Part shown: positions 53,460-64,000 of the stretch, in pieces | Layout of the letters: the number at the start of each line of letters is the position of its first letter | How positions within the stretch are numbered: the first letter of the stretch is position 1 | Assembly: GCF_000740895.1 (NCBI RefSeq) | Contig: NC_025260.1 | Span: 124,001 to 188,000, forward strand | Length of the DNA: 64,000 nucleotides | Source: Theileria orientalis strain Shintoku | Lineage: Eukaryota; Apicomplexa; Aconoidasida; Piroplasmida; Theileriidae | Direction: 5' to 3' | The notes under the pieces: generated by a model | The model's database searches: none | Seen by the model: the letters and a program-made list of their open reading frames with translations, nothing else | Told to the model about the DNA's origin: nothing | Program-made: the position numbers and the translations under genes

Positions 53460-56052
53460 TCAGTTCACTGGTGTCGTAATTTCCAGGTGGTCCTTGTTTA
53501 TTAAGGAAGACTCCAGTTTGTCCCATAATTCCGCGTGTTCCTGGATCACCCTAAGCAATGATTAGTCGACTCATTTAACTATGTTTTCTCATAATTAGTC
53601 TTTCAAGTCACTGGCGTCGTAACTTTTTTCCTATTTTACGCCCCCTGTTACCAGCTACTCTACCTAACTGCAATAACTCATAACTACTGCAGCTCCGCTG
53701 CCTTGTTCCATTTTAGCTACTTACTGGTCCTGGCTGAACATTTCCATTGACTGGTTGTACAGCTGCGGGTCGCTGTCGCTCAGCAGCTTGCAGATGTTGA
53801 AGGAGCCTGCGCGCACTGCTGCGTTCCAGTGGGTGTTTGAGTTTTCGTGTAGCACTGGCACCAGCACTGGGTAGATCGCGCTCTTGGTCATGTTGAACAG
53901 GCGCACTATTCTCTCGTTGTTCCACATCGAGAGCGTCCTCTCCGCCACCTGGAAGTGCATTGAGCAGAGGCAGAGCTTAATTCTCTTCATGAGCGGCGTG
54001 ATCACCAGGTTGAACTCCGGCAGCTCCGTCAGCGAGAGCACGTCCTCGAGCTCGTACAGGAAGAGGATCTCCTTCTGCGAGTTCGCCGTCGGCCAGTAGG
54101 TCAGTATGCACTTCAGGATCGTCGCCGAGAGCGTCCTGTCCTTGTTGATGTACTGGATCATGCAGTAGCTCAGCGGCTGGTAGTACGTCTTCAGCGAGTT
54201 CGGCCTGTGCAGCGGCGCCAGCGCCTTCCTCAGGTACAGCTTGTGCTCCTCCTTCAGCGGGATTGCGAACCCGTTGATGATGCTGCCCAGTATTTCCAGC
54301 AGCTCCGTGATCCCGTGGTGCACCTCCGTGTCGTACACGAAGTGCACGAACACGTTCTCGATTGCCTTCCTTATGAAGTTTCTCAGTGGCACTATTTTTC
54401 CGTATATTCTGTGGAGGATTGTCTTCAAATAGTCTCTTTCTCTCTGGTCCTCCGAGTTAAGTGTGTCCAGCAGCTTAAGCACGAACGTCTTGTCGATTGC
54501 GTTTCTCGCCATCTTCGAGGTCACGTCGTTCGACACGATCACTCTCAGGAACACGTCGTACACGATCTGCAGGTGCGGCCAGCTTTTTTCCAAAGTCGGC
54601 TCATCTTCTTCTGCGTCGTACAGATGCAGCTTCTTCGGGTTTTGCGGCAGCGTTCTAAACACGTTCGACGACAACATGTCGATAACGTCCTGCAGTATGC
54701 GTTCGTTGATGCAGTTCCTCGTCGTGCTTATGTAGTCGATGATCTCCAGCAGGATGTGCCTCTTCAACTCGATTGCCTTCTGCATCTGCTTCCTCGGATC
54801 AAAGTCCACTACTGTCTGACACGCTATTAGCTTCTTCTGGAACAGCTCCGGCCTGTTCGCTGGCGCCGTGTCCTGCAGCAGCGGCATTGTGAATATGTCC
54901 TCGATCTTCTTATTGTACTCGTGATCCAGTTCGTACTCTATGTTTTCGTGCGTCTGTATATTCATCAATATAAGTCATTGGCTATCAACGTTCTATTAAT
55001 AGTCGGTGTGTGCAATTGGCGACTGATAACTATCACTTGGTAGTGCTCCTACTATTAACTATGCCCATATATAAATATTTAGTCTCTATCTACTTCACAT
55101 TACCGGCTCGTTCGTCAGCTTTATCACCTTGTGGTCCTTTGATGTGATTGAGGAGCCTATTTTCTGCGACTGGACTTCTGTTGTCGGCGACTCCTGAGTT
55201 CTCAGCGTGTCTGTCTTCTGTCCTGGTTTATGCGATTTCGCTCCTGTCAGCTTCAGCGCCTTCGACTGTGGCGTCTTGTGTGCGTTTGAGAACTTGCTTC
55301 TTATGTTGAAGAAGTTCCTTTCCTTGACCACTCTCTTCTGCTCCTTGTTTCCTTCTTCTTCGTAGAACCACAGATTGTTGTCGAATGTCGGATTGTTGTT
55401 AACGTTAATTCCTGATGCGTGTTTGATTTCAAAATCGCTTTCTTCTGAACTCGATACGAATGGTGCCGTGTTGTATCTTCCTCCCACCTGGATCACTTCG
55501 TCGTTAAGCATGATTGTGTCCTTGCTCAGCGACCTTGCTGTCTTCTCCTTTCTGAATCGATCCCACTGGCTGTATCCTCTCATTGGCTGCAGGTCCAGTG
55601 TCTGGTCTATGTTTTCCTCGTCGTATCCTTTGAGTGACAGTGGCGACAGTGACAGTGACGTCACTGAGTTATCTACCATGTACGGGTCGTCCAGTGAGTT
55701 TGGCGAGTTTGACTCCATTGACTTCGACGTCACGCTTTCGCACTTCATGCTGCTCGAGTCGCTGAGCCTTGAGAACCATCCTCTTCTCTCAGTCTTCCCT
55801 CCTCCCACGATCTCGTCTGACAGTCTCAGTGTGCTTGAGGGTGTTCCTATGCGATGTTGCAGGTGTTCGTTGTTCCTCTTCGGCGATCTTATAAACATGT
55901 GTCCCATGCTTCTGAACAACGATTTCTGCGGTGACTCATCCGGGTGACTATGTGACGACAGTGAATCCTCGTTATCTGAGCTTCCTGATCTTTTTTCCCT
56001 TGAAGAACGAAACAACCTGTGTATACATTATTATTTTAGCTACTTACCTCAT
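53460..56052 (-). CDS. PP2A regulatory subunit B56 (B')
   Basis: Four coding segments. The N-terminal one (about 56015-55098) has no usable ATG in frame. A strong GTAAGT donor at 56044 makes a five-nucleotide first coding exon (ATG AG at 56052-56048) the best start. The N-terminal 300 residues are disordered and Ser/Lys-rich. Then come the HEAT-like repeats of B56: [60 protein letters not shown] and [20 protein letters not shown]. The last exon (about 53550-53460) has [17 protein letters not shown]56 targets the PP2A holoenzyme to LxxIxE-type substrates. The intron before the last exon holds a diverged copy of part of that exon. Confidence 0.9.
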
Positions 56053-56509
56053 TGCTATATATTTTTTCTTCTATTTTTCAAGTGTTAAGCTCGAAACCAT
56101 CTCAATTTCAAGATGGCGCTTATTTATTCTACATAGTTCCTTTTTAATTGTCGTTCAAACAATCTTTACATTATTACTGATTAACCAGTACGTACATGAG
56201 AATCAAGGGGGCAAATCTATGTCTCCTATTATTGAACATAAGAGTTATTATTTATTTATATTCGAACCAGTTAAAAATATTATTGTTCTAATTTTTGTTT
56301 TGACTACGTTTCAAAAATTCTAGATTGTTCGATTATGATAATTTCAAATTTTGTGCGTTAAACAAATTTAGGGTATAATAATACCAGTTTATAATTTAAT
56401 CTAAGGTGAACGTGAAACAACAAATTATGAGTTATTAAATTTAAGTTGTTTGTTTTTTCACATTATAGCAGGTATATGCTTATAAAGTGACAAAAAGAGA
56501 AGAGTGTGT
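56053..56509. other. Intergenic region between B56 and tRNA-Phe
   Basis: 457 bp, AT-rich. Apart from the presumed B56 promoter nothing is seen. Open frames here lack coding character. Confidence 0.4.
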
Positions 56510-56514
56510 GCCGT

Positions 56515-56576
<62 letters not shown>

Positions 56577-56582
56577 ACGGCA
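56510..56582 (+). tRNA. tRNA-Phe (GAA)
   Basis: Complete cloverleaf without intron. Acceptor GCCGTGA pairs with TCACGGC; D arm with box A (tagctcagttggga); anticodon stem TCAGA/TCTGA around loop CTGAAGA, anticodon GAA; T arm with GGTTCGATCC (box B); discriminator A. CCA is not encoded. Followed at once by TTTT (56584-56587), a Pol III terminator. Confidence 0.97.
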
Positions 56583-56872
56583 GTTTTATTTATGGCAATA
56601 GATGGAAACTTATTCAAAACACCTTATCATAAAAAAATTCTATATTTTTAATTAAAAATAATTTTATTATTTATTTTGTATTCCCTCTTTTGAACAAATC
56701 TTCCAAGATTCGTCTCGCCTATATTCCCACAAAATCTATTGTATTCTTAGACTCAGGTTTATTTTAACAATTTTGTCTTATTACAATTGAAATTATCAAC
56801 TATAAATTTTTCCTATATGTTTTAATTTTGTGTTGTATCGACTTAAATTCCAAAATTGTGCCACTGTCACGA

Positions 56873-56944
<72 letters not shown>
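56873..56944 (+). tRNA. tRNA-His (GTG)
   Basis: Cloverleaf without intron. Acceptor GTCCAAA pairs with TTTGGAC; anticodon stem CCACG/CGTGG around loop TTGTGGC, anticodon GTG; T arm with GGTTCGATTC; discriminator A. The base before position 1 is A, so the histidine-specific G-1 must be added after transcription, as in other eukaryotes. TTTTT at 56947-56951 ends transcription. Same strand as tRNA-Phe, 290 bp downstream. Confidence 0.95.
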
Positions 56945-57104
56945 AATTTTTATTCCATTATTTTTGTACTATATTTTTATTTATTTTACTTGTATATGTC
57001 AATTCTAAATTTAAATTTGAGTCTTTATTACTTCTTCTGAAATGTGTACCTTATGCCGTCCCGAAACTTTCTTTTTTTAATAATTCAATATTTCCCTTTT
57101 TAAA

Positions 57105-58008
57105 ATGGGAGATTTGTTTAATCAATACAATTCACAGATACAGGGAGTTTTAGAAAGTATTAAAAATCGTCTCACTCTCTGCAGGGATAATCCGAATTGT
57201 AAATTTGCCTTAATTTTTCATTAAATTAATATATTTTTAGCTCCAGATCACGTTTCACATGTAAATGAGCTAGATGGGTTCATTTCTTCCGCTGAGGAAA
57301 CCGTATTTTTATTTATTTTGTTAAATTTATGCTCAGCTGCGTCAAATGGAGCTTGAGGCCCGGAGCTATTCTGACAGCTCCTCGTACGATAGGCTCGAAC
57401 AGGTACTCTCAGTATAATCGTAGCTAAGTGTTCACATAAAATACGTATTCGTACTCAACGGCCGTTAGGTTAAAAATATAAGGGCTTTCCTAAAGGACGC
57501 ATCTGACTGCAGTCGGTCACTTCACACTGACTTGGAGCGCAGGGAGCTGCTCGGGGGTTAGTCGTGCGACTCGGACACTTATTTTCAGAGGTTTCGCAAT
57601 ACGGTAACACTCGGCAGTACAAAACTCTCACCAAGAATCGGGAAATGCTCGACAAGGGTCTGATGTTCATAAAGGTACGTGCACTAAACGCGTTTCCCCT
57701 CTATACTTATTCACTGTTTTATTTGCTCTCAGACCTCCTGCGACGCTGTGACTGAGGCTGAGAAGATCGGCTACGACGCCTCTCGCAACTTGAGTCAGCA
57801 GAGGAACGTCATCACCAACGTCAGCTCCGAGCTCGCGCGCGCCAGGTTCTCGCTCTCGGGCGCCGACGAGTACCTCTGCTGCCTCCTGAAGCAGGGCCGG
57901 CTAAACCGCGTCGTTCTCAACGTCGTCAAGGTCGCCATTGGCGCCACTGTAGGCATCATTCTCGCGATTCGTCTCGTCAAGTTCGTTTTTTTTTTCTCTC
58001 GGAAGTAG
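57105..58008 (+). CDS. VTI1-like Qb-SNARE
   Basis: Gene with about six short exons, ATG at 57105 (MGDLFNQYNSQIQ), TAG at 58006-58008. The N-terminal part forms the VTI1 three-helix bundle (QIQGVLESIKNRL; VNELDGFISSAEE; RQMELEARSYSD). The SNARE motif runs from EAEKIGYDASRNLSQQRNVI (ionic-layer Gln) to ADEYLCCLLKQGRLNR. It is followed directly by a C-terminal membrane anchor (VVKVAIGATVGIILAIRLVK) and a short tail. VTI1 works in fusion at the Golgi and endosomes. Membrin or GOS1 are alternatives, but the spacing suits VTI1. Several introns are about 40-70 nt. Confidence 0.75.
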
Positions 58009-58096
58009 TATTCATAACTGATCGGTTCATCTACTCAACCACGAACGCGTGTAATTTGCTATTGCGAATTTACAATACATTATTTTCCTTAAAATA

Positions 58097-59203
58097 CTAC
58101 TCAGCAGTGTCATTTTTCTTGTGCTGCACTTTTAAAAATTTTGAGTGTGTTGCGAAACCGTTCATCAGCTGTACCGCGGCGGTCGCGCTTACCGGGTTGT
58201 CGTATGTTACAAATCCGAAACCTGGGTGCAGATTAGTCAGTTATCACGTAGGAACAGCTATGGCCATAAGTTTTGTTAATGTGGAGGTTATGTGGTTAAA
58301 TAGTCGCCTTGGCTCTTACCTGAATTGCAACCGTTTGCATCCCTTTGCACTTTTGCGGATACCAAGTTGCCGAAGGGGGTAAAATGCATCGATAGTTCCG
58401 TGTCGTCCCAAACGTTCGGGATGTGAAAGATGAAAAGATTTGAGCCCGGGGGTGCACTCAGCCTGTTACGGTCACCTGAATAAACGTTACAGTGCGATTT
58501 CTAGTTATGTATCTGGTCTATGGGCTAGCTAGGGCGCTTACTCAGGGAGGATGTTGAGGCTTCAACTGCCAAGAGCGGCGGGATTGGGCGCTCCCACTGC
58601 GTGTGGCCTGTGATTGAGTTGTAGTAGTAGGGGACTCCGTTCTCGTCCTTGTATACGTGCCACAGTGTCGTCCTTCCTGCGTCCTGCAACATGTCGTAGC
58701 TCTCCTCCGTCAGCGAGTTCAGTAATGAGCTTCGGTGCGCCTCGCTCAGCAGGCTCGGGTTTTTGTGATTTTCGTTCTTCTGGGATGAATCGTGGTTATC
58801 CTTCGCTTCGTGCGGGTTTGCGAAGCGTGCCTCTATAATAAAATCCGATTCTGCAAATAAAGGGTGTGTTAAGTCGCGTATTCTGGGTCTCAGCCTAGCT
58901 AAATGCGCTTTACAACTTACGTGGAAAAAGTTGCTTTCCGTTTATTAAATCTATACACTCCGAAGCTTCTTCAAATGTTTTAAAAGTCAAGAATCCCCAA
59001 CTTCTTACGGGGCACTTCTTGAAGACCACTTCGTTCACTGGAGCAACTCCTGCAACTTCCAGGGCAATGAGCAGATCGTCAGTTTCGACGAATCCGGGGA
59101 TACTGCCCACCCAAACTCTAAGTTTTTTCTCGTTCAGAGGATCGTCATAAGTATAATAATGTTTGTGCTGAGGAGATGTATTATTTATACTATTTTCATT
59201 CAT
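58097..59203 (-). CDS. RRM-WW-RRM RNA-binding protein (CELF/Bruno-like)
   Basis: Spliced gene. The best start is ATG at 59203 ([17 protein letters not shown]); stop TAG at 58097-58099. First RRM near 59120-58910 (RNP2 [12 protein letters not shown]1 SWGFLTF). A WW domain lies near 58680-58580 ([27 protein letters not shown]), with two tryptophans and the central tyrosines. The second RRM (58480-58100) has [11 protein letters not shown] (RNP2) and, after an intron, [10 protein letters not shown] (RNP1) and KVQHKK, close to the last RRM of CELF/Bruno proteins. Such proteins regulate splicing, translation and mRNA storage. The RRM-WW-RRM order is unusual outside protists. It is convergent with VTI1 (88 bp gap). 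Confidence 0.8.
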
Positions 59204-59574
59204 TCTAAAGGGGTAATACACAATTATTTAATTTACTAAAATTATTTTACATTGCATAGAATGGAATGAATGATTCATAATAGTTACAGCTTTACACCAC
59301 ACTAGAAAGTAAAAATCAATCAATCGGCCACCTATAAATTTTTTATTCATTTTTACACCTTTGTGCTCTGTAAAAAATAGGTTTATCTAGTTTATTTATA
59401 ATTTTATATGAATTTGCAATTGTTTATCAACAGTGTTGATATTGTAGATTTAAGTTTGTAAAATATAACAAATTGGCTAAATTTATTTAAACATTGCATT
59501 AATTTTCAAAGAGTTTAACTTTCTCTGTAATTATGTACAGTTATATTTTAAATTAAAACATATTTTAAGGAGTT
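59204..59574. promoter_or_regulatory. Divergent promoter region (CELF-like / SYF1)
   Basis: 371 bp, AT-rich, between divergently transcribed genes. No specific element can be named. Confidence 0.4.
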
Positions 59575-62442
59575 ATGGCTAAGGAGAAACGGCCTTCCGT
59601 GATTCCAAACCATAAACACAAAGAGTTGGATGAGAACGGAGTGAATAGTGATATATCGTCCACGCTGGACGATTATAAGTCGGAATCAGATGAGGTGAAG
59701 GATTTGGCGACACTGTACGACAACCAGTTCCACGAAGTGATTGATAGGGACCCTTATAAATCGAAACCCTGGATAGAACACGTGAGACTGCTGAAATCCC
59801 TAAGGCCGCCTCGAAAGAATCAGCAGATGTACAGAATCTCGGACATCTGGAGGCTGAGCAAGGTGGAAGAACGCGCCGAGGACAGGAAACACCCCGCAAT
59901 GCTCGGAGATACGAGCTACGAGAGCATAAACGAGAGAATTTTTAGGACGTACGAAAAGGCGGTGAAGTATATCCCGCTCAGCTACAAGGTCTGGTACAAC
60001 TACATCAAGGACCTGGTGGAAGATTTGTCAAAACCGTACACATCGGAGGTGGACGCGTACGATAAGGTGAACGCGGTCTTCGAGGCGTGCTTGATCCACA
60101 ATTTCGCATACCCGACCTTCTACCTGTTATACGGAGCTTTTCTGAGGTTCCAGCATCGCATCACGAAGGTCAGGCGCCTGTACGACAAGGCGCTGTTGAA
60201 CATCGCAATAACGCAGCACCACCTAATTTGGGAGGAGTACCTAACATTTGTGAAAGAAGTGGACCTGTTGCCGCTGGGCAAAGCGGTCTACAGGAGGTAT
60301 ATTCAAATTAAGCCGAGCTATCGGGAGATTTTGTACGAATTTTTAAAGCGTCACGGCAGTTACGACGACGCAGCGCAAGTGCTCTACGAGCTGCTGGACG
60401 ACCCAACCTTTACGTCAGAAACAGGAAAATCGAGTTACGACTTGTGGTAAGTTAAAAGTTAAGTAGTTTGTTGATAAGTTCACCTATGTATATCCGGGAA
60501 ATAAATCATGTGTAGGATCGAATTGTGTGAACTGATTAGAGATCACTCGGATACAATTAGAAGTATACCTGTTGAAACACTAATAAAGGAGGGGATAAGT
60601 AAATATACTGACCAGGTTGCCACTTTGTGGATAATATTGGCAGATATATACATAGTGAGAGGGCAACTTAATATCGCAAGGGATACATACGAGGTAGGCA
60701 GCAGAAAAATTTGGAATGAGTGTATTAGTATGGAATGTGCGATATGGTTTATGTGTAGCATCAGATGCGTTGCTGATTAAATTTTAGGAGGCGTTGGATA
60801 GAGTTACCACTGTGCAGGATTTCTCGATCATTTTTGATGTTTATGCTAAATTCTTGGAAAATTACGCAAAACAGTCGAACAAATTAGGGTATGTAGAAGT
60901 TATGTATGAAAATGTCGTAGGAATGACCACTTGGAAACGCTGATGACAGTGGAGAGGCTGGAGAGCCTGGTGAACAACAGAGCACTGTTGCTGGCCTCAG
61001 TGAAGCTTAAGCAGAACATCCACAACGTGTACAACTGGATTAACTACGTGGAACTGTTTAAAGATGACCCGAATAAAATGGTGGAGATTTACGCAGAGGC
61101 AGTGCAAACAATAGACGTCGCGAAGAGCGTGGGAAGAGTGACGGAACTGTGGACGCGCTTTGCAACGTTCTACGAGGAGCAGGGGGACCTGGAAAACGCA
61201 GACAAGATATACGAAAAGGGCTCTAACGCCGAGTTTAAGTACGTGGATGACCTGGCGACGCTTTGGTGCTGCTGGGTGGAGATGTACCTGCGGCAAAAAA
61301 TGTACAGAAAGGCGCTGGAGATCAGCAGGAGAGCGGTGAGCGGCAACGGAAAGACGCCCATTTCCAAAAGACTGCACTCCTCAGTGAAGCTCTGGGCACT
61401 CTCGCTCGACATGGAGGAAAACTTCGGCACCGTCCAAACGTGCAGAGTCACCTTCAACAAGATGGTCGAGTACAAGGTGGTGACGCCGCAGGTCGCGCTC
61501 AACTTCGCAACCTACCTGGAGCAGAACAAGTACTTCGAGGGCAGCTTCAACGCCTTCGAAAAGTGCGTGGCGCTCTTCAAGTGGCCGCAGCTCTACTACC
61601 TGTACCTGCCCTACCTCACCAAGTTCGTGAAGCGCTACAAGGGCGCGAAGCTGGAGCGGGCTCGCGAGATCTTCGACCAGTGCATGTACAACAAGGACCT
61701 GCGGGTGCCGCCCAAGTTCGTGAAGTACCTCTTCTACCTCTACGCGAGCATGGAGGAGGAGTACGGCATGGTGAAGAAGTTCCTCGCGATTCTGAGCGAC
61801 GCCTGCAGGCTCGCCGACAAGGAGGACCAGCTCACCATGATCAAGTTCTACGTCGCGAAGACCTGCGAGTTCTTCGGCGTGACGCACACGAGGCAGATAT
61901 ACCAGCAGTGCCTAGAGTACGTTGACGACGACGTCGCCAGGGAGCTCTGCTCCATGTACATTCAGATGGAGCGCGGCCTCGGCGAGATTGACCGGGCCAG
62001 GGCGATTTACGTGTTTGCGTCCCAGATATCGGACCCTTCCCAGTTCCCCAACTTCTGGAAGGTATGTTTAGCGTTCACGCTTCTTGGTTATTCACGTAAC
62101 ACACTTTCTATACTGTTATGCTATTTTTATTGTACTAACTCTTCTTCGCTAACTGCTATGCTAATTTGGTTGTGCCATCTTTATTGTGCCAATTTGCTTA
62201 TCTATTTTTATCGTACTAACTTCGCCATGCTAACTCTTGTTTAGAGCTGGAGAGAGTTCGAGGTTCTTCATGGCAACGAGGACTGCTTCCGAGAAATGCT
62301 CAGGATTAAGAGGAGCGTGCAGGCTCAGTACTCCAAGGTCTACTACAACGTCGAGGAGATAGGCCAGGACGACGAGGAGGATGAGGAGGAGCCAGAGGAG
62401 GGAAACCCTCTCGGCGAGTTGGAAAAGTTGGCTGAAAAGTAG
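59575..62442 (+). CDS. SYF1: Pre-mRNA-splicing factor SYF1/XAB2 (HAT repeats)
   Basis: Spliced gene, ATG at 59575, TAG at 62440-62442, about 850-880 residues. HAT repeats run throughout: [100 protein letters not shown] and [15 protein letters not shown]. The last exon, [20 protein letters not shown] plus RSVQAQYSK, is the SYF1/XAB2 C-terminal signature, followed by an acidic tail. SYF1 is a scaffold of the Prp19-associated (NTC) complex in the active spliceosome. An intron at about 62061-62244 consists of degenerate ctaact/gctaa repeats. GC content rises strongly along the gene. Confidence 0.9.
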
Positions 62443-62631
62443 CTAGTTGCTCCCTAATATGGTTTACCTTTTAGTATTGATAATAGTGTATTGGTGTGTG
62501 TTAACATGTATTCGAGTGTAGTGGTAAGTGTATTACGGCGTATTGGCACTAATGTGTGCACGGACGCTATCAATGGGTGTATTCATAAGGACTGTGTGGT
62601 GAGGGTCTTGCGCTGTAACGCTCCCGATCGA

Positions 62632-64000
62632 CTAGAATCCGCTGAAGTGGCCAGTGACGTCGTTGTAGAGCTGCGAGCTCAGGCCCAGCTCGGACACGAA
62701 GCCCTTGAGGGCCTCCGAGTTGTGGTCCTCGCCCGTGACAAGCGACGTCCTGAAGGCCTGCAGCATGAAGTGCACGCTCGTGAAGTTGAGGTGCCTGAAG
62801 AGCTGCCTGTCCCTCACGCCGTTGTCGCGCAGCAGTCTGCAGACCACGTGGAGCAGCAGCACGTCCCTCGGCATCGGGCAGGCGCCCTCCGAGTAGATCT
62901 GGTAGAGCTCGCCGTCGGAGAGGAAGATGAGCCTTCTGAAGAAGGACAGGTTCTCGCTCTCGTTGCGCGGCAGCTTCGCCTGCAGGATCTCCGAGAGCGT
63001 GAACTCGAACTCCGTGCTCGAGTTCATCAGCGTCAGCTTCTCCTCGTCGCTCAGCGGCCAGATCGTCACTGCGTAGACCAGGAATGAGGCCACGGTCGTC
63101 GAGGCGAAGCCCCGCAGCAGCTCGTACTTGCCCCGCGGGATCAGCGGCTCGAAGTAGGATTCCTTCAGGAAGTTCAGAATCTTCACGATGTTCCTGCTCG
63201 CCACGCTCACCTGGCTGCACGTCCAGGTGAACTCCTGGTTGTCGAGCGAGATGTAGGAGGCCGTGTGCCAGACCGTCGAGGCCACGTCCTCCGCCCATGA
63301 GCCGATGAGCGGAATGCTCTTTCCGTAGTCCAGCACTCGCAGGAGCGTCGAGTCCTCCGGGATCAGAGGCAGCAGCTTCCCCTCGATGCCCTCGACTATC
63401 GTGTGCGTGTACTCGAAGAGCCTCGCGTTAAGTATTTGTGCGTCGTTCGGCTTCAGCAGCGTGATCTTGCTTCCTCCGTCGCTCAGCGAGAGCTTGCAGC
63501 CCTGCGGCGAGCGCACCTGCGCCACGTTCGCGAAGACCGTCTCCAGGCCTGAGGCTGCTATTGCGCAGATCTGCTTGAACAGTGCCGGGCACATCTTCGA
63601 CTTTTCCAGGAACTCCTGCAGCACTGTCCACAGCTCGTTGTCCACCGGCAGGTTCATCAGCATCAGTCCTGCTTGGTTCAGCGCGCTCCCGCCCGTCTGC
63701 GTCGGCGACGACTCCAGAGTCGGCAGCGCCCTTACGCAGTTCATGAAGCTCATTTTCGAGACCGGGATGATCTTCTTCGCCGCCACTGAGAGGAAGCTCT
63801 TTGCGTACTCCTCGCAGAGCGTCTTGAAGTAGTACCTGTGCATGTTGAACGGGATCACCACTCCGCTGAGTTCTGCGTGCATTGTGTCTCCCAGCGATAT
63901 CAGCTGCGGCGCCAGCATCACCACGTCGTAGCGCTCTCCCTCCTTGTTCAGCGCGCTCATCGTAGAGTGGAGCGCTCCCACGCACCTCTTCGTGTACAGC
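62632..64000 (-). CDS. COG5: Conserved oligomeric Golgi complex subunit 5, C-terminal part
   Basis: The frame is open to the window edge, so the N-terminal part lies beyond base 64000. The stop is at 62632-62634. The visible 456 residues are helical. The segment LYTKRCVGALHSTMSALNKE, then PLIGSWAEDVA and especially VTIWPLSDEEKLTLMNSSTE match the COG5 C-terminal half (PLSDxGKLRLxxDMAQxE type). COG5 belongs to lobe B of the COG tether, which captures retrograde vesicles at the Golgi. No introns in the visible part; the DNA is GC-rich, as at the 3' ends of other long genes here. Identification is moderately strong. Confidence 0.72.
   Translation of the reverse strand, partial: LYTKRCVGALHSTMSALNKEGERYDVVMLAPQLISLGDTMHAELSGVVIPFNMHRYYFKTLCEEYAKSFLSVAAKKIIPVSKMSFMNCVRALPTLESSPTQTGGSALNQAGLMLMNLPVDNELWTVLQEFLEKSKMCPALFKQICAIAASGLETVFANVAQVRSPQGCKLSLSDGGSKITLLKPNDAQILNARLFEYTHTIVEGIEGKLLPLIPEDSTLLRVLDYGKSIPLIGSWAEDVASTVWHTASYISLDNQEFTWTCSQVSVASRNIVKILNFLKESYFEPLIPRGKYELLRGFASTTVASFLVYAVTIWPLSDEEKLTLMNSSTEFEFTLSEILQAKLPRNESENLSFFRRLIFLSDGELYQIYSEGACPMPRDVLLLHVVCRLLRDNGVRDRQLFRHLNFTSVHFMLQAFRTSLVTGEDHNSEALKGFVSELGLSSQLYNDVTGHFSGF

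Noticed and set aside
55095..56015. Independent disordered-protein gene next to B56
   Set aside because: The frame ends at a GT donor that splices in phase to the B56 repeats and has no stop-bounded start of its own, so it is the B56 N-terminal extension.
62570..63298. 242-codon - strand frame in another phase over COG5
   Set aside because: Gly/Ala/Arg-rich frame-shifted shadow of the COG5-like coding sequence.
1..64000. Mobile elements, insertion sequences or bacterial transfer islands
   Set aside because: No transposase, reverse transcriptase, terminal inverted repeats or prokaryote-style gene clusters were seen; bacterial-type proteins present (L33, NFU, GTPase) are expected organelle-derived genes.

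Overview
The window is nuclear DNA of an apicomplexan, most likely a piroplasm (Theileria, Cytauxzoon or Babesia). The evidence is: an ApiAP2 transcription factor; apicoplast-style secretory leaders on an NFU and an L33 protein; organellar RAP/HPR RNA-binding proteins; genes packed on both strands with short GT-AG introns, many of 19-60 nt; AT-rich intergenic DNA between GC-richer coding DNA; and no transposons or bacterial operons. A Theileria close to T. orientalis or T. equi would fit the composition, but the species cannot be fixed from sequence alone.

Layout. 1-5.2 kb: 3' end of an unknown + strand gene, then on - a small unknown protein, an OPA3-like protein, a YqeH/NOA1-type circularly permuted GTPase and the DBP5/DDX19 helicase. 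6-8.6 kb: a 12-cysteine secreted protein, TVP23, and a secreted protein. 9-18 kb: CTR9 (PAF1 complex), a RAP-domain protein, NFU, an HPR/FASTK-like protein and a PP2C phosphatase. 18.3-21.7 kb: a COQ8/ABC1 kinase, L33 and acyl-CoA-binding protein. 23-30 kb: an ApiAP2 factor, a possible decayed gene region, a JmjN-JmjC-C5HC2 demethylase and a small unknown gene. 31-38 kb: importin beta, OPRT and a large single-exon helical protein. 38-48.6 kb: a RIIa+SAM protein, a TRM4/NSUN2 methyltransferase, a proline-rich protein and a TRIP12/UFD4-type HECT ligase. 49-56 kb: a probable 48-residue membrane protein, an LSM12-like protein, a four-helix membrane protein, two unknown proteins with overlapping 3' ends, and PP2A B56. 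56.5-64 kb: tRNA-Phe, tRNA-His, a VTI1 SNARE, an RRM-WW-RRM protein, SYF1 and the C-terminal part of COG5.

Most genes are housekeeping: mRNA production and export (CTR9, SYF1, DBP5, CELF-like), chromatin and transcription (AP2, JmjC), nuclear import, Golgi traffic (TVP23, VTI1, COG5), ubiquitin and phosphatase control, mitochondrial functions (OPA3, GTPase, COQ8, RAP) and apicoplast functions (NFU, L33). Three architectural traits recur. Convergent coding regions touch or overlap at their 3' ends (three cases). The longer introns are made of short tandem repeats. Coding DNA becomes markedly GC-richer from 5' to 3' within long genes. Exon-intron boundaries were read by eye from GT-AG signals, frame continuity and family similarity; CDS spans run from start codon to stop codon and include introns.
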